A DNA stretch of 64,000 nt from JBLXBZ01 sp048265185 (GTDB lineage: Bacteria; Pseudomonadota; Alphaproteobacteria; Rhizobiales; Stappiaceae): the NCBI GenBank assembly GCA_048265185.1, contig JBLXBZ010000001.1:372001-436000 (forward strand). Direction: 5' to 3'. Shown one piece after another: positions 46,370 to 54,947 of the stretch; positions within the stretch are counted from its first letter, which is position 1, and every line of letters starts with the position of its first letter. A program made the position numbers and the translations under genes. Below the pieces are notes generated by a model. That model did no database searches. It saw nothing but the letters and a program-made list of their open reading frames with translations, and was not told the DNA's origin.

Positions 46370-48349
46370 CTAGCTGGCATTTCGGCTCTCCACTGAGTTC
46401 GGCATAATGGTCTCGGCTGGAGAGACGCCTTGAACCAGGCTGGCGACGTCTGCCCTTGAGAGGCTCTTCCTCTCAACCAGTAAATTGGCGACCTTCCTCA
46501 GGAGGTACTCATTTTGCTCAAGGAGTTCGGAAACTTCTTTCATCTGGGCTTTGAGGAGGTCGTCACAGGCCTTTGTCAATCCGGAATCTCTTCTTAGAGC
46601 CTCAAAAAGTTTGTCACGGGCGCCTTCGCTCCGAAAAACCAGATTTCCTCCGATGCCGGAACTTGCCAGCAGGCGTGCCGCCACAAAGGTTGCGTGCTCG
46701 AGATCGGAACCTATCGCGCCACCTGCGCCGTCAGAGGGAACTCCCAAGATGAGGGTTTCTGCGGTATGCCCGGCGAGTGCCACGGAGATCTCATTGAGAT
46801 AGTCGCAGCGCAGGTGAACGGAGTTTTGCTCCCTGTTGAGGCTTGTCGCGCCGCCGCCTATGGACTTGCGACCCGTATCGGTCTGGTGAAACTCCTGAAT
46901 CGAAACCGCGTTGGGCAGGGCGCCCAGAAGACAGTAAGCAGCTATCACATGACCGGCCTCATGGACTGCGTACCGCTCAAGTTCCATAGGGCTGGACTTC
47001 CTGATGGTGCCTGAGAGCAGCTCCAGGACCTGATGGCTCTGGGTGGCAATGCGTGATCGTCTGGCTTTCCGGCGTGTATCACGTGCTAGGCGTTTGAGAT
47101 CTGCTCCGGTCCAGCCTTCGGTTCGTTGACTGATTTCAAGCAGTGCTTCGTCCGGCAATTTGGTCCCGAGGTGCTGTGTGAATATTTTCTGGCGCGCTTC
47201 CAGGTCAGGCGGAAGGATCTCGATGATGCGTTCCAGGCGCCCGGGGCGCAGGAACGCGCGGTCGATCGTCTCCAGACGGTTGCAGGCGGCAACGACGACG
47301 ACACCGTCGCGCTTCTCGGATCCATCCATCAGCTCTAACAAGCCGGTGATCACTTGGGTCGCATATTCTGGCGCATGACGCGAAAGCGTCTCACGGTTGC
47401 CGACGGCGTCGAATTCATCGACGAACAATATTGCCGGCACGTTTCGCCTGGCTTCGTTGAAGGCCGAGTTGAGGCCTTTCAGCATGTCGCCGAGATGTCC
47501 GAGTGCTTGGGACTTTGACAGGGAGCACTCAACGAATTTGGCACCGCACGATTTCGCGAGGGCTCTCGCGTAGACAGTCTTTCCCGTCCCCGGGTCTCCC
47601 TTGAGGAGGGCGCCACCATCGACGTCCGGCCATGATAACGTGCCGGCGACCCAGTCCTTGATATCACGTGCGAGCTCAAGCCCCCATTCATGCGCTTCGC
47701 CATATCCGAACATCCGCTCCAGAGGCAAAACACGGTCGTCGCTGTCGACTTTGGAGCCGGTTTTTGTTTCCGCCGTTGCAAGAGCGTCAAGGACACGAAG
47801 AGCAGCTGGCAGCGGCCGATTTCCTCGAAAGGCGACTGACAGGTTTGATATGGGATGGGCGATGAGATCGCTAGCGATATGATCTTTCATATGAAAACCG
47901 CGAGCGATTAATGCGGCTGCTCGCAGGTGGCGTGGTTCCGGTTGGACGTCAATGATCGCCTCCGCGATGTTCCGGAAGACGCCGGACATCGGGTGTTTCG
48001 GGGTTCCGACGCCAATTAGCCGCTGATGGTCGGTGATACTGTTTCCGATCGCGAAAGCCTCAAACGGTCCCTTGCGCTTGTATTGGGATTTCCCACGTTC
48101 ATTGATGAAGTAGTGAAATTCCGGGGCCGTGCCTCTTCCAGATCCATCCGGGTCGAAGCTCTTGAGTTCAAGTTCGAAGGCGCGTTCGTAGAGTGTCGTA
48201 TCGACGTCGTTAGGTAGCTCAGCGCCAAGGATGTAAGCCGTGCGGTGCTGGAGTTCTGGGCATTGGCGAAGTGCACGGCGAATTGCCATGCGGGCCATGA
48301 GAAGACCCATATGGCGTCCGGCGCCTTGGATCGTGTCTGATCGTTTCAT
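46370..48349 (-). CDS. FtsH-like AAA+ metalloprotease without membrane anchor
   Basis: A 659-residue protein joining an AAA+ module to an M41 peptidase. Walker A is 'LKGDPGTGKTVYARAL' (251-258), Walker B 'ILFVDEFDAVGN', and the arginine-finger region 'FLRPGRLERIIEI'. The zinc site is 'HEAGH' (463-467), with the third ligand probably in 'GSDLEHATFVA'. Unlike true FtsH it has no N-terminal membrane segments but a 200-residue soluble domain, so it is likely cytosolic. It is not the housekeeping FtsH. A fragment of a related gene lies outside the transposon at 34900-35117, suggesting that this type of protease travels with these islands. Its role, in defence or in element control, is unknown. Confidence 0.88.
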   Translation of the reverse strand: MKRSDTIQGAGRHMGLLMARMAIRRALRQCPELQHRTAYILGAELPNDVDTTLYERAFELELKSFDPDGSGRGTAPEFHYFINERGKSQYKRKGPFEAFAIGNSITDHQRLIGVGTPKHPMSGVFRNIAEAIIDVQPEPRHLRAAALIARGFHMKDHIASDLIAHPISNLSVAFRGNRPLPAALRVLDALATAETKTGSKVDSDDRVLPLERMFGYGEAHEWGLELARDIKDWVAGTLSWPDVDGGALLKGDPGTGKTVYARALAKSCGAKFVECSLSKSQALGHLGDMLKGLNSAFNEARRNVPAILFVDEFDAVGNRETLSRHAPEYATQVITGLLELMDGSEKRDGVVVVAACNRLETIDRAFLRPGRLERIIEILPPDLEARQKIFTQHLGTKLPDEALLEISQRTEGWTGADLKRLARDTRRKARRSRIATQSHQVLELLSGTIRKSSPMELERYAVHEAGHVIAAYCLLGALPNAVSIQEFHQTDTGRKSIGGGATSLNREQNSVHLRCDYLNEISVALAGHTAETLILGVPSDGAGGAIGSDLEHATFVAARLLASSGIGGNLVFRSEGARDKLFEALRRDSGLTKACDDLLKAQMKEVSELLEQNEYLLRKVANLLVERKSLSRADVASLVQGVSPAETIMPNSVESRNAS

Positions 48350-48506
48350 TCAGCTTCTTTCGGAAATAGCTGTCGCGTGCGTTCCGAGTGAGGTCGGAAC
48401 GGTGTTGTCGCTTATTGGAGGAGTTCGGGGAGCTATGCTGGGAACTATACCAGCTAATCAATGACTTGGTGCTTCAGGGCAGGCTCAGCTTTGATTTCGA
48501 GGGCTT

Positions 48507-48842
48507 TTACCCTTTCACCCGGTCGGGTTGCCGATGATGGTAACGGACGACGTCGTCGATATGTTCGCCGAGTCTAGACAGTCCCTTGGTTGTTACCGCC
48601 CAGCGAAGATCCTGTGATATCCAAAATAATGGCTCCAAGAATGGCCCAGCTTCTGACCTCGCTATGATGCCTGGGAAGACCACGAGTGTCTTGCTCCAGT
48701 CTTGAAGGGGAGGGCCAGATGCGGCCTCAGGGTCCGACAGGTGCGCGCCCTTTTCGAAGGCGATTATATCGCGCGCGATTTTGAAAATTGCAGGTGTTTC
48801 CAGGTGTGGGACGATCAGTCCCGGAGGCGGTGAAGCATGCAC
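48507..48842 (-). CDS. Small hypothetical protein upstream of the FtsH-like gene
   Basis: 111 residues, no recognised family. The composition is protein-like: 'AIFKIARDIIAFEKGAH' forms a helix, 'WSKTLVVFPGIIARSEAGPF' and 'FWISQDLRWAVTTKGLSRLG' follow. It is codirectional with the FtsH-like gene 157 bp downstream and could be a partner or substrate adaptor. The start at 48842 is the first ATG and has no strong RBS. Confidence 0.5.
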   Translation of the reverse strand: MHASPPPGLIVPHLETPAIFKIARDIIAFEKGAHLSDPEAASGPPLQDWSKTLVVFPGIIARSEAGPFLEPLFWISQDLRWAVTTKGLSRLGEHIDDVVRYHHRQPDRVKG

Positions 48843-49587
48843 GATTTGGCTCGTTGTTCTGAACGTGGGGAAGGGTTCCCGCAGATGATTGTCTGCGAGT
48901 CTGTATTGGTCGATGCTGTTGGATTGAATGCTTTGGGGACTTGGAGGTTTGAAGGATCAAAATATCAAGTAAAAACTCAATAAATTGACTAGAAGCGTTC
49001 ATGCGGAGCAAGCATCCATGTTATGATCTATCCGGTAAACGCCATTCATTTGTATTTGTGGTGGCTTCGAAGTTATTCGGTTTCGATGTAGCGCATCGTT
49101 ATTTTTCCTGATGTCGGCGTTGATCGTTTTTTTGTTGTGGATGCATATTCGTTAACAAAAGATGAATGAATTTTTTTTGCGGCAGCGCCCTGAACATTAC
49201 GTTCGATCGAGTGGACGCTCCAGAAACTAAAATGCCCTCAGAGCAGAGTGTTGCCATTTCCGTCGATGTCGTTCGCGGAAAGGAAAACTGAGTCCTTCCG
49301 ACAGAGGGATTCAATCCTGCGAATTTGGATTATGAAGCGTTTTGGGCGTCTCATGAGGCTGATGGCCTGTTCGCAGATCACGGGCGCGATTATGGTGTTT
49401 CTGGCGACCAAAAAGGTGGGGCACCTCTTTGAAAATTTATTTTTCAGACGGGGCAAAAATATCGTTTTTCAGACGTCCGTTTGTCGTTTGGTCGTTTGGA
49501 AACGCTTCTGACGGATATGATTTGGGGTGCCTTCCAGTCGGAGGTCACTGTCGTGTTCTCATTCCTCGGCCGAGTTTTCGCGCAAAA
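48843..49587. other. Non-coding stretch within the transposon
   Basis: About 745 bp of lower-GC sequence without a convincing gene on either strand. It holds a short repeat TTTTTCAGACG at 49440-49450 and 49465-49475, followed by GTCGTTTG-like repeats (49478-49498). Otherwise nothing was recognised. Confidence 0.5.
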
Positions 49588-49830
49588 TCATCCGACGTTA
49601 TCCGTTTGAACCGGAATACCGTCATCGTCGAGGCCGACGCCGAGTTTCAGCTCGCGACGTCGAGCAAAGAAAGCCACCTCGCTTTTTCCAGGTTGCGCCA
49701 TTTCCTCGGTGAACTTGACCAGCCACCGCATCGTCTCGTTGTCGCTCTCTGCGGTGAAATTGGTCCGCAGCGCGGAGCGTGCAGGGGAGGGAGTGACTTC
49801 GGGCGTCGTCGGGTTCGGCTCATTGGTCAT
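49588..49830 (-). CDS. Small hypothetical protein (about 80 aa)
   Basis: The ATG at 49830 with GGGAG upstream gives 'MTNEPNPTTPEVTPSPARSA' then 'WLVKFTEEMAQPGKSEVAFF', a Pro/Thr-rich head and a charged C-terminal half. No family was recognised. It is codirectional with the DUF4238-Gabija genes but 260 bp after them. Confidence 0.4.
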   Translation of the reverse strand: MTNEPNPTTPEVTPSPARSALRTNFTAESDNETMRWLVKFTEEMAQPGKSEVAFFARRRELKLGVGLDDDGIPVQTDNVG

Positions 49831-50092
49831 TTGACACAAACTCCCTGGTGAAGCTGCGCGGCTCCCAATGATCGTAGTTTCTTGTCTGGCGGTCTTCAAC
49901 CGGGAACGGCGGTTCTACACCCAACTGAAGGAGATCATGGATCTCAACTCAAGGGGCAGGGAGAGCGATAGGCAATTCAGACTTCGACAACAAACCAGCA
50001 CTCAGGACGAGCAACCGCTTTGCTTCCCCCAATTGGAAGTTCAAGCCGCCACGACGATGTCCTGAAAGCTACCGAGCTGTTCATGTCGCCGC

Positions 50093-51019
50093 TCAGGCTT
50101 TTGGGCCATCCGGTAGAAGGCCGTTCCCGACCTGTGACCTGAGTCGTTCCATCTCCTTTCGCTCGCCAACGAGCCAGCGCCGCGAGCGAGCGGCACTCTC
50201 TAGATTCAGGTTTGCGACGTCGTGATCCGCCGCCGAGACCGACGAAATGCCCGACTTAGGGTTGTCGGATGGCGTGAGAAACAGGGCTGCACTGCGCGAC
50301 AGAGGAGCCGACAGGCTCTGCATTGCGCCATAGTTGTAGAGTACCCCGGTGTCACCCAGGATGAATCCATTAGAAGCATCTGTTTTCAAGGTCCAATCGA
50401 AGCCCAGGAGTTGGTCGCGAATGATTTTTCGGCTATCGGGACTGCGGACAGCATCGGTGAATGGAAGCTCTGGCAGGCCTTCGCTGGCATCAAGTGCCGT
50501 GATGATGTCTTCAAGTGCATTTTCAGCACCCTGCAAACCGAGTGCACGAATGTGCATGAATTCGGTTTCGGTGACGGAGGTGCCGGGAAATTGGGCCTCC
50601 CATCCCTCACGGAAGGTATCGAAGTCCGGGGCATTGAACGCGTCTAGGAGGCTCAAGGTCAGCTCTTGGGCCTTCGGATTATATGAGGTCACGACATCCG
50701 GGTCGCGTAGAACCTGGGCAGCGAGAAACGATGCAAACTCTTCCTTTGCGGATTGCGTGTGATCGCCCTTTAGGATGCGATCGAAAACAGCGCTACCCTC
50801 GGAGTCGATTCTGTTGAGATCGATAGTCTCCAGCGTCGTATCGTCGGCGCCTGACGGTTGTACTGTGTAGAGATTGAAGATCTGCATCAGCTGCTTGGAG
50901 GAACGCTCGTTGATCCGGCCGGTGTAGTGATCATATGCCCAGACCTTTCCGTCAGCGCCAGCGAAGCGGCGTATCCAGAATTGCGGGACGAAGTGATGCT
51001 TGCGCGGCGTGTTGGTCAT
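50093..51019 (-). CDS. DUF4238 protein attached to a Gabija-like pair
   Basis: 308 residues starting 'RKHHFVPQFWIRRFAG' after a short head, the diagnostic N-terminus of DUF4238 (two His followed by VPxFxLRxF). The function of DUF4238 is not established; the conserved His-His and later Asn/Asp residues would suit a hydrolase or nuclease but this is a guess. It begins 9 bp after the helicase stop with its own RBS (TGAGGAAAAAAC then ATG), so it is the third gene of the gajA-gajB operon and may act with it. Confidence 0.85.
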   Translation of the reverse strand: MTNTPRKHHFVPQFWIRRFAGADGKVWAYDHYTGRINERSSKQLMQIFNLYTVQPSGADDTTLETIDLNRIDSEGSAVFDRILKGDHTQSAKEEFASFLAAQVLRDPDVVTSYNPKAQELTLSLLDAFNAPDFDTFREGWEAQFPGTSVTETEFMHIRALGLQGAENALEDIITALDASEGLPELPFTDAVRSPDSRKIIRDQLLGFDWTLKTDASNGFILGDTGVLYNYGAMQSLSAPLSRSAALFLTPSDNPKSGISSVSAADHDVANLNLESAARSRRWLVGERKEMERLRSQVGNGLLPDGPKA

Positions 51020-51028
51020 GTTTTTTCC

Positions 51029-52744
51029 TCAGGGAAGGAGATGGCAGTGTTCGACTTCGGGTGTCATGATCGTCACTGCGCGTCGAGCGCGGGTTGCGGC
51101 TACGTGGAGGTTGAAGCGGGCAGACCGCTCGCTATCGGCGCCGGGTCTTTGAACGTAGCGCGAGAATTGGCTTTCAAAGACGATGACCTCATCGAATTCC
51201 TTTCCCTTCGCCTTGTGAATGGTCATCACGGTGACGCCCTGTTGCGGGCGGGTGGTAGCCGCGAATTGGTCCTCAACAACGGCTGACGCGAGCAAAGCGC
51301 GGGCATTGTTGTAGCTGCCATGGGTACGCCAAGCCTCCGCGAGCTTTGATTCGATCTGGGCGCCGCGCCTTAGAAGTCGCATATGGCGCGCTTCCTTCGC
51401 GAGGGCCTTGAATTCATTCCGATCGCTCGCGTCGAGCTGCGCGCGGACGGCGCGCCAATCCGTCATGGGATCCCCGGTGAACTGGATCGCTGAAGTGTTG
51501 GCCAGAAGGCTGAGAACCCCCGGGCCGATACCGCGTGCGCCGAGCCCGTCCAAGCCCCGCGTGCGAACGGTTCTTGCAATTTCCCTGAACCGGCCTGCCT
51601 TTCGGATTGCCGTGGCGGATGCTTCCTCTGAACGGCCGAGTTCGAATGTGGCCAAGCCTTCGAGTATGGCGGCGGCATGGTCTTGATCGCTTTGACGCGG
51701 CTCCATCAGGAGAGCAATCAGGTCTGCGGCGAGCATTGGACCCTCGGTCGCGACCAGAATGTCGACCGGATAGGCTGGAAGGCCATGGGCTGCCTCGGCC
51801 ATATAGTCGAAGACGCTTACCGCCAGGACATTCGACGGGACGAGGACCGCGAGGGACCAGTCGGGATTGCGGCGCAGCCGAGCGACTACCCTGAGGATTT
51901 CCTGTTTGAGTGGGCGGAGACTGCGGCCGCGATATCGCAAGACGGAAACGCCTGTGTAGGCGTCAGCCGTATATTCACCCGCGATGACGTCATTGGCGAA
52001 CTGCGTTATCGCCGTGCCGGGGCTGCGATTGTTCTCGCCGGCAAAATCAAAGGGTGTGGGGTTAAATGCGGCGATGAATTCATCGAACCGGCGCGGATGT
52101 GCGCCCTTGAAATCGTATATCCTCTGCTTGGGATCGCCCAGAGCGATAAGCCGACTATGCTGCCCGAGTTGGTTGATCATCTGCCACTCTTCGGTATTCG
52201 TGTCCTGAAACTCATCGACGATGATCAGGGGATAGGCCCTGGCGTAAGCCCTCGCGAGCATCGGGGCAGCTTGGAAGAGCTCTGACAACAAGGTTGGGAA
52301 GAGGTCAAAGGCGATCAGGCCTTCCGTATCGAACAGCTCTCGTTGCCGGGCCAATCGGGCGTCGCCATCGAGACCTGCGAGAAGCACCCTGGCTTGGGCC
52401 GGCAGAAGTAGAGTTACTCCTTGTTTGGCGCAGAGGAGGTAGCCGTGGCTCTTCAATATCGTCCAGGCGAAGCCGTGATAGGTGTTGATCTCGATGCGCG
52501 GCATGAATGCACGAGGGAGCGTGGCAGTCGCCTGTTCGGCGACGCGCGCCACAGTCGCCCTCGCGAAGCTGAGGAACAGTGCCTTACCCAGCGGGCCCAG
52601 TCGAGCTGTATCGAGATCGGCACATGCCTTGGCAAGTGCAATGGTGGTCTTGCCCGATCCGGCGCCACCCCGAACTAGGATGTTGCCTTCTGTGCGGAGC
52701 AGTCGTTGTCTGTGTTCGCATAGGACCAACGCCATTGCGGTCAC
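51029..52744 (-). CDS. gajB: UvrD/Rep-like SF1 helicase (GajB of a Gabija-like system)
   Basis: Superfamily 1A helicase motifs are in order: I 'VRGGAGSGKTTIALAKA', II 'LIIVDEFQDTN', III 'LIALGDPKQRIYDFKGA', V 'VMTIHKAKGKEFDEVIVFE' and VI 'HVAATRARRAVTIM'. At 571 residues it is smaller than UvrD (about 720) and close to GajB. The start overlaps the OLD nuclease stop (GTGA), with an ATG at 52735 as alternative. An OLD nuclease followed by such a helicase is the definition of Gabija, an antiphage system in which GajA nicks DNA when nucleotides are depleted. Confidence 0.88.
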   Translation of the reverse strand: MTAMALVLCEHRQRLLRTEGNILVRGGAGSGKTTIALAKACADLDTARLGPLGKALFLSFARATVARVAEQATATLPRAFMPRIEINTYHGFAWTILKSHGYLLCAKQGVTLLLPAQARVLLAGLDGDARLARQRELFDTEGLIAFDLFPTLLSELFQAAPMLARAYARAYPLIIVDEFQDTNTEEWQMINQLGQHSRLIALGDPKQRIYDFKGAHPRRFDEFIAAFNPTPFDFAGENNRSPGTAITQFANDVIAGEYTADAYTGVSVLRYRGRSLRPLKQEILRVVARLRRNPDWSLAVLVPSNVLAVSVFDYMAEAAHGLPAYPVDILVATEGPMLAADLIALLMEPRQSDQDHAAAILEGLATFELGRSEEASATAIRKAGRFREIARTVRTRGLDGLGARGIGPGVLSLLANTSAIQFTGDPMTDWRAVRAQLDASDRNEFKALAKEARHMRLLRRGAQIESKLAEAWRTHGSYNNARALLASAVVEDQFAATTRPQQGVTVMTIHKAKGKEFDEVIVFESQFSRYVQRPGADSERSARFNLHVAATRARRAVTIMTPEVEHCHLLP

Positions 52745-54525
52745 TCACAAATATTGGCTTGTGCTGGCGGCCGCGGCGGTGGTGGCGGTGCGGCCAGGTT
52801 CTTCAGCGCCGTGATCACGCGCAGCATTGTCTGCGGAAAATGCACGACCTGACACTGATCGAGGAAGACGGTCAGATAATCGTCGCCCTTCTTATGCTTG
52901 AACAGGGCCACAAAGGCAGGGCGGTAAGTCTCGTCTGGCGAGCCTTGCGGCGGCAAGAGATTATTCAGCGCCTGCGGCCATTCACCGACCGCGACGAAGA
53001 ACTTCACGAACCAGGCTTGCATTGCAACCGACACCTCGGCTGCGAGGAGGTGTTCGAAGCCGGCATAGGGCTGTTCGAATGCGGAGTCGCAGGAGGCGAC
53101 GATCGCCTGGCGATCGGCGTCGGCCTGTTGATCAAAGATCGTGGCGACAGTTTTTCCGAGGCTGCGAAAGAACGCCGCAAACGAGGCGACCGCTGTCTCA
53201 CCGCCAGCGTCGAATGGAACCCATCCCAGCGAATCCAGGCGTTGGTAGTTTACTGGTTCGAGTTCTGCGGCTCGACGGGCGACCGCACTGTAGGCTACGA
53301 GTTCGGTCTTGCCCTCGACGACGAGAACGCGACGGGCGAGAAGTGCTTCGCAAAAGCGTGTTCGAAAGCCGTCACGGAACGTCTTGAGCTTGAGATTTTC
53401 GGGAAGCGCGATGTTCGACGCGGTGAGGACACCCGGTACGTTGCGGGTCATGACCATCATCTGTTCCGGCTGGAACTGCTCGATCACATAGGGCGAGTGC
53501 GATGTGAAGAGCGCCTGCGAAGCGAGGCCCCTAACCTTGTCGACAACACGCTTTTGCACGTGAGGTGGAAGCGAAAGTTCCGGCTCCTCCATGGCAAAGA
53601 TGACGCGACCGTTGCGACGCTCCGCAATGAGCCCCAGCATTGCGAGCACCAGCGCGTTGATCGTTCCTGAGCCCTGATGTTGGAAGGGAGCGGCATAACC
53701 CGGCACGCCCGTCGCAAGGAAGGACTTGAGGACGCGCCGGAGATCCTCGCGCGTCAGTTCGGAAACCCGGAGATGAGGCGCATCGGCCCATTCGCCCGGC
53801 ACGATGTCGCGCATGGCGTCGCGAATGGCGGTCAGGATACGGCCGAATTCTGGATCGGTGCTACCCACGACATCAAGGTCTCGAAGCTGCCGAAGCAACC
53901 CTTCCCACATACGGGTGCGGACCTCGTAGGTTTTGAGAATAACGTCCAGTAGCGAGCCACGCTCCATCGAGAGCGCACGGTTTCCGGTTCGGAGTGCGCG
54001 AAGGTGAAGAAAGCCGAACTCGCGCTTGTCGCTCGATCGGCACTCGTTAATGGGCGTGCCGTCCTCCTGCCGTGGCACCGAGAACCATGTTTTCGCGGTG
54101 AAATCGTCGTTCTCCGGGTCGTAGGATCCTTCAAAGCGGATACGAACTGCGGGCTCGATCCCCGGCTGACCGAGGTTTGCCCCCTGACCGGCCCCGATGA
54201 GTGAACGGTCGGCCTGCCGCCAGAATTCGAGATTGTTGCGGAACTTCGTGCAGTGCTGTTCGTCGAGACCCGCGATTATAACTTCAACGACGACGTGCTT
54301 TTGCGGCACGCCTTCCACGGGTAGATAATCGCCACCATAGAAGTCGTGCTCATCGATGGCTTGCCTTCGCGCCAGTCGGTCTGCGCCGATAGCGAGTTCT
54401 ATTGCCTCAAATACCGTCGATTTTCCGGTGTTGTTATCGCCAAGCAGAACGGATGTTCCGGAGAAAAAGATCTCTGCCTGCTTGATTCCTCGAAAATTCT
54501 CGATTTGAACGCGCGCGATTCGCAT
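52741..54525 (-). CDS. gajA: OLD-family ATPase/TOPRIM nuclease (GajA of a Gabija-like system)
   Basis: An ABC-type ATPase fused to a TOPRIM nuclease. Walker A 'LLGDNNTGKSTVFEAIE' lies at 28-44, the signature region in the middle, Walker B 'VIFAMEEPELSLPP' and H-loop 'LFTSHSPYVIE' follow. TOPRIM motifs are 'RVLVVEGKTELVAY' (Glu) and 'TIFDQQADADRQ' (Asp). The ATG at 54525 has a GGGGGGAGG site five bases upstream; the open frame beyond it reflects overlap with a remnant gene. About 594 residues, near the 578 of Bacillus GajA. Confidence 0.88.
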   Translation of the reverse strand: MRIARVQIENFRGIKQAEIFFSGTSVLLGDNNTGKSTVFEAIELAIGADRLARRQAIDEHDFYGGDYLPVEGVPQKHVVVEVIIAGLDEQHCTKFRNNLEFWRQADRSLIGAGQGANLGQPGIEPAVRIRFEGSYDPENDDFTAKTWFSVPRQEDGTPINECRSSDKREFGFLHLRALRTGNRALSMERGSLLDVILKTYEVRTRMWEGLLRQLRDLDVVGSTDPEFGRILTAIRDAMRDIVPGEWADAPHLRVSELTREDLRRVLKSFLATGVPGYAAPFQHQGSGTINALVLAMLGLIAERRNGRVIFAMEEPELSLPPHVQKRVVDKVRGLASQALFTSHSPYVIEQFQPEQMMVMTRNVPGVLTASNIALPENLKLKTFRDGFRTRFCEALLARRVLVVEGKTELVAYSAVARRAAELEPVNYQRLDSLGWVPFDAGGETAVASFAAFFRSLGKTVATIFDQQADADRQAIVASCDSAFEQPYAGFEHLLAAEVSVAMQAWFVKFFVAVGEWPQALNNLLPPQGSPDETYRPAFVALFKHKKGDDYLTVFLDQCQVVHFPQTMLRVITALKNLAAPPPPPRPPAQANICE

Positions 54526-54548
54526 TGCCTCCCCCCGATGTACTGCTT

Positions 54549-54945
54549 TTATACACCACACGAATAACACCCGACGCAAGCCTCGATTGCGGATGTAAAA
54601 TCCTCGTCCATTAATGGAAAACTCTCCATCTTCACTTCCTGGGAGAAATAGCCGCCTTCCTTCTTTTTGAGCTTATGGCCATACGGGTGGGGATGTCCCT
54701 GAACCTCGAAGCTCCATAATGTCGCCCTCTGCTACCTTGCTCAGCCTATCGCAGGTCCGTTTCTTGGGAGCAATGATGCAAATCTGGATGTCTGGGAATA
54801 GATCGCGGCCGCCGAATGAATGACGGCTTTCCGATAATCTCGCTGGATTGCGGACAGTCCCCTCCCGGCTCCGAAGCCGACATTCACACCAGGCGATAGA
54901 ATATACGCGCAATCGTTTCCCGTGGGCGGTCTTCGGTGTTTCTAG
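54549..54945 (-). pseudogene. Frameshifted unrecognised gene between CBASS and Gabija
   Basis: Starting directly after the SAVED gene, one frame reads 'DLFPDIQICIIAPKKRTCDR' and 'LSKVAEGDI', then a single-base shift near 54718 moves to a second frame 'LWSFEVQGHPHPYGHKLKKK', 'EGGYFSQEVKMESFPLMDED' and 'FTSAIEACVGCYSCGV' before a stop at 54549. Both halves look coding and join smoothly, so a gene of about 130 codons seems to have lost one base. I do not recognise the family. Its place at the end of the CBASS operon suggests a fourth, now broken, component or a separate small gene. A sequencing error cannot be excluded. Confidence 0.45.
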
Positions 54946-54947
54946 GG

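Noticed and set aside
45734..46396. 220-residue plus-strand open frame
   Set aside because: Composition rich in Arg, Ser and Gly without hydrophobic pattern; no RBS. The minus strand has better coding traces.
49440..49498. Possible Tn5053/Tn402-type end (TTTTTCAGACG repeats, GTCGTTTG repeats)
   Set aside because: Only two short repeats, no matching partner end and no second transposase set nearby.
52579..53670. 363-residue plus-strand open frame
   Set aside because: Antisense to gajA, which has complete ATPase and TOPRIM motifs; no family features in the translation.
52741..54579. PARIS system instead of Gabija
   Set aside because: PARIS has separate ATPase and TOPRIM proteins and no UvrD helicase; here ATPase and TOPRIM are fused and a helicase follows.
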